The position numbers and the translations under genes are program-made. From Chryseobacterium daecheongense (lineage in GTDB: Bacteria > Bacteroidota > Bacteroidia > Flavobacteriales > Weeksellaceae), in NCBI GenBank assembly GCA_027920525.1, contig CP115858.1:1116001-1180000 (forward strand): DNA of 64,000 nucleotides, written 5' to 3'. The number at the start of each line of letters is the position of its first letter. The first letter of the stretch is position 1. This document shows positions 43,901 to 50,888 of this stretch, in pieces. Below the pieces are notes generated by a model, which worked only from the letters and a program-made list of their open reading frames with translations, made no database searches and was not told the DNA's origin.

Positions 43901-44874
43901 AAAAGCAATCCATAGCTGTTACATTGTCCATCAATAATGTTCCGGCTCAGGATGTCACAGATGCTTTATGCAATACTTCTACCGGAACAACAATGGCTAT
44001 TAATCTTCATTCGTATGAAGGAAATATTATTTCTAACCCGCAAAACTACACTTTTACTTATACAGATAGTGCAGGAAATACAATTCCAAATCCTTCAGTT
44101 TATATGATGAGCATTGGCTCAAGTGTTATTCATGTAAAAGTATCTACCCCCGATGGATGTTTTATAGTGATACGATTAAGCTTAACATTAAATCCAAAGC
44201 CTAAAATCAGTCTTCCAGAAAATATTGATTTTTGCAAGGGAAAAATATTAACACTCGATGCAGGAAGCGGATTTGCTTCTTATCTATGGAATACAGGAGC
44301 TACAACACAGACAATTGTAGTATCCGTTCCCGGAAACTATTCTGTGAAAGTAACCAACAGTTTCGGATGTGAAAGCATTGCAAATACGCAGGTTAGCTAT
44401 TCTGTTTTAGCTGAGATCGTTTCTGTAACAATTGCTAATAGTTCTGCAACTGTTTTACTTTCAGCTAGTGGAAACTATGAATATTCACTGGACAATGTGA
44501 CATGGCAGGATTCCAATGTCTTTAATAATTTAAGCATGGGAGAATATACTGTTTATGTAAGAACAAAATCAGGTTGTATCATTGGCCAGAAAAACTTTTC
44601 TATCTTCAATATTCCTAATGCAATTACTCCTAATGGTGATGGGATCAACGATAAATGGAAGATAAGAGGCCTTGAAAATTATACAGGAACTGAAGTCGGC
44701 ATCTATGATAGAAGAGGTATTCCGGTATTCAAAGATATCATCAGTAAAAAACCTTTTGAATGGGACGGAAAATACAATTCATTACCATTGCCTACAGGAA
44801 GCTATTGGTACATTATAAAGGTTTCGGATGGGAGATTATACAATGGTTGGATATTGATTAAGAACAGAGAATAA
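40960..44874 (+). CDS. large T9SS-secreted surface protein with type B sorting domain
   Basis: A 1304-residue protein. A signal peptide (RKILFLLSVFTYGLTFSQ) is followed by a DUF7948-like N-terminal domain with the FFYENKGQI start. A beta-propeller-like region with SBBP-type repeats (WGTYYG and WATYFG units, about residues 260-690) comes next. Then there are Ig/HYR-like modules (cysteine-bearing segments CQVSG and TDNCAGI) and a region of repeated QNLQQTFC / ATQDFCAS units. It ends with a gliding-motility-associated CHU_C domain, NAITPNGDGINDKW onward. This end directs export by type IX secretion and attachment to the cell surface. A role in adhesion is inferred. It is a single-gene unit ended by a hairpin. 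Confidence 0.92.
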   Translation: MRKILFLLSVFTYGLTFSQTKAIQDNQYFFYENKGQIVDQDGKENTDVKYLYNSAGLNVQLRSNGFSYDVYETKKTSNPNSQKFKKDKSLNAKTYYEDEFLYEHLFHRVDIELLNSNKSVSIIAEGKSYDFDNYYNIPNNSEGITNVHKFQKIVYKNIYSNIDLVFFKPKDTMKPIEYNFIINPGGKISDIKMKFSGAPTSIKDGKLILDMRFGKMQENIPNSWIKNKNINVSIPVSFNDIGNQTFSFNTPIDISTKTIIIDPVPTRIWGSHAGGTGDDYGRIKTDSQNKGYLFGTTSSYTNFATSGTYQQNLAGGLDSFLMKLTPSGQRLWGTYYGFGMTDVFMDVDFDEDFSIYAGGTIQRGPYNENIVLVKFDNNGALVFQKEFVSSRQDKLYSVSYNQNKIYIGGDAFSSDFPTLNAMQPTKSTPLGYTDGILASLNSTTGNVDWATYFGQSDGSTSIFNIFSSNNDLEIIGATQSSNIPMINAFQSIKGGESDGIYIKLSKQGNTILRSSYYGNAGSELVLKARIVNNILILPGKYTTTAFPQGQPGIWRVNLANNTVTKNYFNFHGDPQLLAYPDTSGNVFFTGLHFNGLPDISTPGAYMGMPAQYNSTFLIKYNQNDVKEWGTYYTGNGATQQGEVTKDNDDAIYLTGMSGGNTSGIATPGTFQQLPGGGNDIFIAKFKDCTSAATVTSNSPVCINSSIQLHATGGTTYSWTGPNGFSSTQQNPVISNATAANAGTYICQVSGSGGCDGSFTVNVIVGDTVAPVPNIANMPDVTGDCHTVISTFPTATDNCAGIITATTTDPLSYSVPGTYIIHWTYNDGHGNTATQNQNVIITSPALPATQNLQQTFCATNQPKVSDIQIIGQNIKWYDASGNLLPLNTGLVSGQTYYASQTINNCESNKIAIQVTVNSTPKPAANATQDFCASANPTLANLAVTGASLVFYNAGGNILPLSTPLVHGQTYFVTQTLNGCESEKQSIAVTLSINNVPAQDVTDALCNTSTGTTMAINLHSYEGNIISNPQNYTFTYTDSAGNTIPNPSVYMMSIGSSVIHVKVSTPDGCFIVIRLSLTLNPKPKISLPENIDFCKGKILTLDAGSGFASYLWNTGATTQTIVVSVPGNYSVKVTNSFGCESIANTQVSYSVLAEIVSVTIANSSATVLLSASGNYEYSLDNVTWQDSNVFNNLSMGEYTVYVRTKSGCIIGQKNFSIFNIPNAITPNGDGINDKWKIRGLENYTGTEVGIYDRRGIPVFKDIISKKPFEWDGKYNSLPLPTGSYWYIIKVSDGRLYNGWILIKNRE

Positions 44875-44881
44875 AAACAAA

Positions 44882-44909
44882 AAAACGAGCAGAAAATTCT
44901 GCTCGTTTT
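44882..44909. terminator. bidirectional terminator
   Basis: Stem AAAACGAGCAGAA (44882-44894) and TTCTGCTCGTTTT (44897-44909), 13 bp, nearly no loop (the inner pairs probably open). It lies between the T9SS protein gene and the convergent S1-domain gene. Confidence 0.85.
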
Positions 44910-44913
44910 ATAT

Positions 44914-45738
44914 TTATAATAATCTGATCTTATCCTCCATAATATCGATGATCTTATCTTTATAAAGACCTCCGATTGCTTTCTTGAAGTTCTTTTTACT
45001 CATCTGGATTTCATCTTTGATCTCCTCTGGAGTAGATTTATCAGATAGGTAAAGAAGACCATAGTTCTCCTCTAATTTGGTAAGGATTTTTTGCTTAAAC
45101 TCATCAATATTTTCAAAACCTTCAGGCTGTAAGGAAACGTCAATCTTACCGTCTTCACGAATGGCTTTAATGTAGCCTTTTTCTTCAGATAACGGATATA
45201 GCTTTTTGAAAACATCAGAAGCATAGACCAATCCTATGTATTTTTTATTGATGACAACATTCCAACCCAGTTCACTTTCATTCATCATGATCAGATCTAC
45301 TTTATCTCCTTTCTGGAAGGGCAGATTTTCATATTGAGGGTTTCTTTTAAACTTTGTTGTTCCTGTGATCAGTTCCAGATCCTCATCTACATAAAGATAT
45401 ACCAGATATCTCTTGCCTTCAATAATTTTGGATTTTTGTTGCTTATAAGGAATGAATAAATCTTTAATAATTCCCCAATCCATAAAAGCACCACTAGGTA
45501 AACTCTGAACACTGGTCATTACTGCATACTCTCCTACTTCAGCCAATGGAATTTCAGTAGTGGCTTTTAATTTACCATCATCCTGATACACAAAAACTTC
45601 AATTTCATCCTCAATTTCCTTATCTTCCTGAGCGAAAACCTTTGGTAAAAAAGCCTTTTCACCCGATTCATCGATCAGGATCCATCCTGAATTATTTTTT
45701 TCTGAAATTTTTAAAGTTTGAGTTCTTCCGAGTTGCAT
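44914..45738 (-). CDS. S1-like RNA-binding protein, CvfB family
   Basis: A 274-residue protein built of several OB/S1-like modules, matching CvfB. The N-terminal module is QLGRTQTLKISEKNNSGW followed by the second GEYAVMTSVQSLPSGAFMDWG and a third S1 part (YVDEDLELITGT). The C-terminal ends in a winged helix-like LTKLEENYGLLYLSDKSTPEEIK. In Staphylococcus CvfB influences virulence gene expression; here it may act in RNA metabolism. The promoter candidate TACCTTTG is 20 bases upstream. Confidence 0.87.
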   Translation of the reverse strand: MQLGRTQTLKISEKNNSGWILIDESGEKAFLPKVFAQEDKEIEDEIEVFVYQDDGKLKATTEIPLAEVGEYAVMTSVQSLPSGAFMDWGIIKDLFIPYKQQKSKIIEGKRYLVYLYVDEDLELITGTTKFKRNPQYENLPFQKGDKVDLIMMNESELGWNVVINKKYIGLVYASDVFKKLYPLSEEKGYIKAIREDGKIDVSLQPEGFENIDEFKQKILTKLEENYGLLYLSDKSTPEEIKDEIQMSKKNFKKAIGGLYKDKIIDIMEDKIRLL

Positions 45739-45757
45739 TGATGATAAAATTAGTCTG

Positions 45758-45765
45758 CAAAGGTA
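45758..45765 (-). promoter_or_regulatory. candidate -7 element for the CvfB-like gene
   Basis: TACCTTTG on the minus strand (45765-45758) is a perfect -7 element with a predicted leader of about 14 bases. No good -33 element was found at 19 bases. Confidence 0.4.
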
Positions 45766-45937
45766 CGGAAATATAAAATGACTCCTTCAGAAATAATTCC
45801 GTCAACTTCTATTTCCCTGAATTTCCTGATTTAATTTTATTAATCCGACCCAATATTCCTTTACCAGTTTATATTTATAAAGAGGTCTATTTTAAAAGAG
45901 AACTTAGCTACAAAGTTGATTATTCATCGACCGGTTA

Positions 45938-46777
45938 TTAAGTTGTATGAAAACGAATCCGGATTTCGTTCAGCTTGTTATACATTGTGCTTAATAATTG
46001 ATCCGAAAGCTTGTCAAGATTAAAATGTGTGGCCAGGATAAACCTTAATTGATCAGGCTTAGTAATTTCAAGACTTTCTTTTCTTCCATCATTTCCGCGT
46101 ATAGTGAATGCATGATTAAAAAGGGAATATCTGGATTTTTCATCTACACTGGAAATCATAAGAGATTTAACAAATACAGAATCAGGTCCAGTGGCCACAA
46201 ACCAATTTGCCATTTCCAGGTCAGGCTGCTCCACTTCTTCAAGTGAAAATTTATAGATCGGAAGCCATTCTTCCTTCAAAACTTCCAACTGATAAAAAAT
46301 GTCATTGTTAACCAATCGAAACACTCCATTTGGAGTTTCCTGCTCTATATTTGCCTGAAGTAATATGGGTGAGGTAAGCGTCATTGAACCGAAACCCACG
46401 TCTACAAGGTATTTTAGACCCTTAATATCCGTAGTGAGCATCATGTGTGATCTTGCCGTTGCTTTATCATTGGCACTATTCCACAGGACTCTGGCCAGAT
46501 GCATTTTGATAGTAAACCCTAAGCTCGTCAGGATATTTTTAAACAGTATATTTTGTTCATAACAGTATCCACCTCTTTGAAGTGTAACCAGTTTATGGAA
46601 AATGGCACCTATGTCTAAAGAAGGAACGATGCCCATGAAAGAATCAATATTTTCAAATACAATATGTTTAGGATGTAACTGATGTAATTTCTGCAAGCCT
46701 TTCAGCTCGCCGTTATCTTCATGGTTCCAGTACGTTCCCAACCGTTTTAAATACAATTCCAATTCTGATCTTTCCAT
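45938..46777 (-). CDS. arylamine N-acetyltransferase
   Basis: A 279-residue acetyl-CoA-dependent NAT. The catalytic triad is visible as Cys72 in RGGYCYEQN, His111 in ARSHMML and Asp126 in YLVDVGFG. The N-terminal LYLKRLG and the ENIDSFMG segment match the family. It acetylates arylamines and hydrazines and can be part of detoxification or secondary metabolism. It starts 31 bases after the DUF4476 gene stop and is probably co-transcribed with it. The 199-base spacer after it has no visible feature apart from the CvfB promoter. Confidence 0.93.
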   Translation of the reverse strand: MERSELELYLKRLGTYWNHEDNGELKGLQKLHQLHPKHIVFENIDSFMGIVPSLDIGAIFHKLVTLQRGGYCYEQNILFKNILTSLGFTIKMHLARVLWNSANDKATARSHMMLTTDIKGLKYLVDVGFGSMTLTSPILLQANIEQETPNGVFRLVNNDIFYQLEVLKEEWLPIYKFSLEEVEQPDLEMANWFVATGPDSVFVKSLMISSVDEKSRYSLFNHAFTIRGNDGRKESLEITKPDQLRFILATHFNLDKLSDQLLSTMYNKLNEIRIRFHTT

Positions 46778-46808
46778 AATTTAAATTTAAAATTTGTCTA
46801 GATGCTTA

Positions 46809-47666
46809 TTATGAGTTTGCTATATATTCCATTAATTCCCGCTTACTGCTTTCGAAATCAAAAGCATCATACACCATGAAATACCTGTTCTTATCTGCAC
46901 ATTTTCGGTACATAGATTTCGCCAGGGTCAATTTATTCTTATCAAAACTCAACGACTTTACAAGATCCCTTATCTGCTGTGAAGTAAAAAAAGAAGTACG
47001 CATCTGCTGATTAATCAATGCTATTTTACCGTCATCAAATTTCTCATTATTCTGAAGCATTTCAAAAAATTGGCTGAATGTGCGGGCATCCATAGTATTG
47101 CCTGGTTGATTCCAGTTTCCGGATTGATTACCATAAGGGTTATTCCATATATCATTCCAGTCGTTGAAGCCATAAGATCCGTCCTGAACCGGGTAAGAAT
47201 CCAATAAATATAAACCTTCATTGGTAAAAAAATCGAGTACCAATCTGTTGTTATTCCTTAACATCAGAGTCGATCTGTAAATTAAAAATCCATTATCATA
47301 AATTGATATGGGCATTCTCCCGGATTGCAAATCAAAGAAACGGTATTTTCCGGAATTATTTGAAATGGATTGATCACCAAGTTCAACAGTGAAATATCCC
47401 AGTTCAGGAATCCTCAGAAAAACTTCTGCATATCCATAATTTTGGTTCCAATGATAATTGGGATTTTTAAAACCATTATTTTGATTACCGTTTCGAAAGC
47501 CTGAATTGCTTTTAGTAGTATTATTTTGTTGATTTCCTTTGGCCGCTGAAGATTTCATTTCAGTCACGGAAGCTTCATTTTTTAACAGTTCTCCTGCTTT
47601 TCCAGCTTCCTGAGCAAAAGAATAAATTCCGGTAAACATCGCTAAACCAATAAATATATTTTTCAT
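46809..47666 (-). CDS. DUF4476 secreted protein
   Basis: A 285-residue protein with a signal peptide (MKNIFIGLAMFTGIYSFAQE). A low-complexity Asn/Gly/Gln-rich linker with NQNNGFKNPNYHWNQNYG follows. A middle beta domain resembling PEGA (VELGDQSISNNSGKYRFFDLQSG) comes before the C-terminal DUF4476 helical domain (about residues 195-285, FSQFFEMLQNNEKFDDGKIALINQ). The function is unknown. The family is common in Bacteroidota. It is upstream of the NAT gene. Confidence 0.85.
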   Translation of the reverse strand: MKNIFIGLAMFTGIYSFAQEAGKAGELLKNEASVTEMKSSAAKGNQQNNTTKSNSGFRNGNQNNGFKNPNYHWNQNYGYAEVFLRIPELGYFTVELGDQSISNNSGKYRFFDLQSGRMPISIYDNGFLIYRSTLMLRNNNRLVLDFFTNEGLYLLDSYPVQDGSYGFNDWNDIWNNPYGNQSGNWNQPGNTMDARTFSQFFEMLQNNEKFDDGKIALINQQMRTSFFTSQQIRDLVKSLSFDKNKLTLAKSMYRKCADKNRYFMVYDAFDFESSKRELMEYIANS

Positions 47667-47705
47667 TATTTTACTTTTATATCAGCATCTCTATTTTTAT
47701 GCCAA

Positions 47706-47738
47706 AAAAAGAGAAACCAAGTTTTGGTTTCTCTTTTT
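47706..47738. terminator. bidirectional terminator after lpdA
   Basis: A 15-bp perfect stem, AAAAAGAGAAACCAA (47706-47720) and TTGGTTTCTCTTTTT (47724-47738), with a 3-base loop. It ends the lpdA transcript on the minus strand upstream of the DUF4476 gene. Confidence 0.88.
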
Positions 47739-47774
47739 ATATCAATTTTGAAATTTTTAATCTTTGAGTAAATA

Positions 47775-49178
47775 CTACATATGAATTGGTCTCTTACCTG
47801 TAGCATCCAATGCCGCTTCCTTAACAGCTTCAGCATACGTTGGGTGAGCGTGAGAACTTCTTGCAATATCTTCTGCACTTGCACGGAATTCCATAGCAAT
47901 TACACCTTCAGCAATTAAATCTGCGGCTCTTGCTCCGATGATATGCATTCCTAAAACCTCATCTGTCTTCTCATCAGCAATGATTTTTAACAATCCGTCA
48001 ATATCACCACTTGCACGGCTTCTTCCTAATGCTCTCATTGGGAATGAACCTACTTTAATAGCAACACCTTCTTCTTTTAATTGCTCTTCAGTTTTACCAA
48101 CTCCGGCAACTTCAGGCCATGTATATACTACACCAGGAATAAGATTGTAGTTAATGTGTGGCTTTTGACCTGCTAAAGTTTCAGCAACAAATACGCCTTC
48201 TTCTTCAGCTTTATGTGCTAACATAGCCCCTTTAACCACATCTCCGATCGCATAGATATTGGCAACATTGGTCTGTAAATGATCATTTACCTTTACTCTG
48301 CCTCTTTCATCAAGCTCTACTCCAGCCTTCTCAAGACCTAAACCATCTGTATAAGGCTTTCTACCCACAGAAACCAAACAATAGTCTCCTTCAACAGTAA
48401 TTTCCTCTCCTTTTTTATCTTTAGCTGTAATTTTTACAGAGTCTCCATTTCTCTCAACAGCAGAAACAGCTGTAGAAAGCATGAATTTCATTCCCTGCTT
48501 CTTAAGAACTTTCAGTAATTCTTTACTTAATGCTCCATCCATTCCAGGAATGATCTTATCCATAAATTCAACAACAGTAACCTGAGATCCTAATCTTAAA
48601 TATACTGAACCTAGCTCAAGACCGATTACCCCACCTCCGATAACTACCAAATGCTTAGGAATTTCTTTAAGATTCAAAGCTTCAGTAGAAGTAATTACTC
48701 TTTCCTTGTCAAGCGTAATAAAAGGCAATGAAGATGGCTTGGAACCTGTTGCAATGATTGTATATTTGGAATCGATAGTTTCTGAAGAACCATCTTTCTT
48801 GCTGATTTTAATCTGAGTAGCTGATTCAAAACTTCCAACACCTTCAAAAACAGTAATTTTGTTTTTGCTCATCAGATAGTTGATCCCATCTGTATTTTGC
48901 TTTACCACTTCATTTTTACGCTCGATAATTCTTGCAATATCTACTTGAGGATCATTGATAATGATTCCGTGACCTGCAAAATTATGTTTTGCGTTTTCGA
49001 AATGCTCGGAACTATCTAAAAGTGCTTTAGAAGGAATACATCCAACGTTAAGACAAGTTCCGCCTAAAGTTGAATATTTTTCAATAATTGCTGTTTTGAA
49101 GCCTAATTGCGCAGCACGAATTGCAGCAACATAACCACCAGGACCAGAACCTATTACGGTAACATCGAATTGACTCAT
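47775..49178 (-). CDS. lpdA: dihydrolipoyl dehydrogenase (E3)
   Basis: A 467-residue FAD flavoprotein that reoxidises the lipoyl groups of the pyruvate and 2-oxoglutarate dehydrogenase and glycine cleavage complexes. The FAD loop is VIGSGPGGYVAAI, the redox disulfide is Cys42-Cys47 in GGTCLNVGC, and an NAD loop is VIGGGVIGLELGS. The dimer-interface His-Glu pair is in SSHAHPTYAE. Length matches. It is a single gene with the best promoter in the window and a strong terminator. Confidence 0.97.
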   Translation of the reverse strand: MSQFDVTVIGSGPGGYVAAIRAAQLGFKTAIIEKYSTLGGTCLNVGCIPSKALLDSSEHFENAKHNFAGHGIIINDPQVDIARIIERKNEVVKQNTDGINYLMSKNKITVFEGVGSFESATQIKISKKDGSSETIDSKYTIIATGSKPSSLPFITLDKERVITSTEALNLKEIPKHLVVIGGGVIGLELGSVYLRLGSQVTVVEFMDKIIPGMDGALSKELLKVLKKQGMKFMLSTAVSAVERNGDSVKITAKDKKGEEITVEGDYCLVSVGRKPYTDGLGLEKAGVELDERGRVKVNDHLQTNVANIYAIGDVVKGAMLAHKAEEEGVFVAETLAGQKPHINYNLIPGVVYTWPEVAGVGKTEEQLKEEGVAIKVGSFPMRALGRSRASGDIDGLLKIIADEKTDEVLGMHIIGARAADLIAEGVIAMEFRASAEDIARSSHAHPTYAEAVKEAALDATGKRPIHM

Positions 49179-49221
49179 GTTATTTTATGAATTTGTTTAT
49201 TATTATCTATCTTAAGTCTTA

Positions 49222-49252
49222 CAAATTTAATGATAAATTACCAAGCACCAAA
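49222..49252 (-). promoter_or_regulatory. promoter of lpdA
   Basis: On the minus strand, TTTG (49252-49249), 19 bases, then TAAATTTG (49229-49222): a complete match to the Bacteroidota sigma-factor consensus. The predicted leader is about 37 bases. Confidence 0.75.
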
Positions 49253-49306
49253 GTGAGTTTTATCAATTTTAGAATTGATAACAGGACATCCTATCTTTCA
49301 CAGGAG

Positions 49307-49705
49307 TTATTTCAATAGTTTGATATTTTCTTCATTTCCTTCTTTTAAATAAATTGCTGAAAAAATGAGTGGTTTTTCAGCTGATGCATTATCAAAATGA
49401 AGAATTTTAACGTTTTTTGGTTCATAAAAAGCATCCCCCTCATGGAGTATTATTTTTTGCTGTCCTTCTATCTGAAAAACAGCATCTCCTGATTTTATTA
49501 TTCCCAATACCGGACAAGGATGCAGATGCTCCGGTGCCGCTATGCCTGCAGCTATTGTGACCTCCTGAATTTCCGCAGTTTTAACTTTCTGATCAAGACC
49601 TGTTTTTAGCAACTCTTTTCTGGAAAGCTGGGTGTTCTGAGCCATAAGAGCTACAGAATTCACCATCAAAATAGCTATTGCAAACGATTTAATTATTTTC
49701 TCCAT
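49307..49705 (-). CDS. secreted cupin-domain protein
   Basis: A 132-residue protein with a signal peptide (IIKSFAIAILMVNSVALMAQ). The cupin barrel has motif 1 in APEHLHPCPVLGIIKSGDAVFQ (His cluster HLHP) and motif 2 in EGDAFYEPKNVKILHFDN. The first metal-binding motif is partial, so binding is uncertain. The substrate is unknown. It lies 48 bases upstream of the glycosyltransferase gene and on the same strand, though a promoter-like gap could separate them. Confidence 0.82.
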   Translation of the reverse strand: MEKIIKSFAIAILMVNSVALMAQNTQLSRKELLKTGLDQKVKTAEIQEVTIAAGIAAPEHLHPCPVLGIIKSGDAVFQIEGQQKIILHEGDAFYEPKNVKILHFDNASAEKPLIFSAIYLKEGNEENIKLLK

Positions 49706-49753
49706 GATTACCTTTGGTTTAATAATTAGTAATTAACCTATTAACAATTTTTA

Positions 49754-50842
49754 TTATGAATTACGAACTACATCCAACAGAAGTTTTTCGTATTTATCGA
49801 GAATAATATTCTTGGAGAACCTTGATTTAATAGAACTTTTAATGGCTTCTTTATCATAGGTCTGATGCAAGATACTCATGATCTTTTGGGAAAAATCTTC
49901 ATGATTATTGATATCCGAAATCTCACCGTTTACCTGATGTTGGATGATTTCATTAATACCTCCGGGACAGTTGTTGGCAAGAGCATAAGTTCCACAAGCA
50001 CCGGCTTCCAATAATACATTAGGAAATCCCTCATATCTTGAAGAAAGAATGAAAAGGTCCGCGTATTTTAAGTATTGATAGGGATTCTCCTGTCTTCCAT
50101 GGAAAAATACATGTTTTAATCCCAGAAAATCTTTCATCTGATGCAGGATTTCTTTGTCTTTTCCATCCCCCAGAATATGGAGCAGAATATTTTCATTTTT
50201 TAATCGGGAAAAAACTTTCAGCAAGTTATCGAATCCTTTTCTTGAAGATAAATTTCCAATGGCCACAACATTTTTGTAATTGTACGCAAAGCATTCCGGC
50301 TTTTGGGAAACGGCAAGTTTCTGATTGATAAAATCAAAATCCACCGGATTATTGATCTTCACAATCTTATCCGATTTTATATTGAAGTTCTTCATCAGAT
50401 CCCTCATCATGTCATCACTTTGTGCGATGATCCGTTGATAGTTATTATAAAAATTATAAAAGAATTTAATTTCTTTCCGCGTCACATGCTCACTTACCAC
50501 ATTTGTTTCTCTGGCAATGAACTTCGTCCTTGGAAAAAGCTTTATAAACAATGATAAATAAGCATTTACCTCACCAAATCCTGAAAATACAATATCAGGT
50601 TTCCTTTTATAGATCTCCGATAAAATAGGCTTTAATGAATGTCTGATTCTTTCTGTATTGATATCAATAATTTCAACATCTTTTTCAAGAAAGCTAAGAT
50701 AACCTCCTTGTTTCCGTAAAAGCAAAATCTTAGGTTCAAAATGATCCCGTGAAAGATGATTTGCAATTGTGGTAATAATTCTTTCTGCACCTCCGGTTTC
50801 CAAATCCGGCAGAATAAAAATAACAGAAATCTTTTTCATCAT
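49754..50842 (-). CDS. glycosyltransferase, GT4-like (GT-B fold)
   Basis: A 362-residue glycosyltransferase. The N-terminal FILPDLETGGAERIITTIANHL is the acceptor-side loop of GT-B enzymes, and the C-terminal donor domain carries SSRYEGFPNVLLEAGACG, with the E-x7-E-type motif that binds the nucleotide sugar. Such enzymes make surface polysaccharide, lipopolysaccharide or glycoprotein glycans. No other polysaccharide genes are adjacent, so it is an orphan. The recQ gene ends 46 bases upstream of its start, with a hairpin between. Confidence 0.9.
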   Translation of the reverse strand: MMKKISVIFILPDLETGGAERIITTIANHLSRDHFEPKILLLRKQGGYLSFLEKDVEIIDINTERIRHSLKPILSEIYKRKPDIVFSGFGEVNAYLSLFIKLFPRTKFIARETNVVSEHVTRKEIKFFYNFYNNYQRIIAQSDDMMRDLMKNFNIKSDKIVKINNPVDFDFINQKLAVSQKPECFAYNYKNVVAIGNLSSRKGFDNLLKVFSRLKNENILLHILGDGKDKEILHQMKDFLGLKHVFFHGRQENPYQYLKYADLFILSSRYEGFPNVLLEAGACGTYALANNCPGGINEIIQHQVNGEISDINNHEDFSQKIMSILHQTYDKEAIKSSIKSRFSKNIILDKYEKLLLDVVRNS

Positions 50843-50844
50843 TG

Positions 50845-50877
50845 TAAAAGAACCTTACCCATGATCGGATAAGGTTC
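50845..50877 (-). terminator. terminator of recQ
   Basis: Read on the minus strand, GAACCTTATCC pairs with GGGTAAGGTTC (one G-T pair, 6-base loop) and runs into CTTTT. It lies between the recQ stop and the glycosyltransferase start. Confidence 0.7.
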
Positions 50878-50888
50878 ATATTTTTAAT

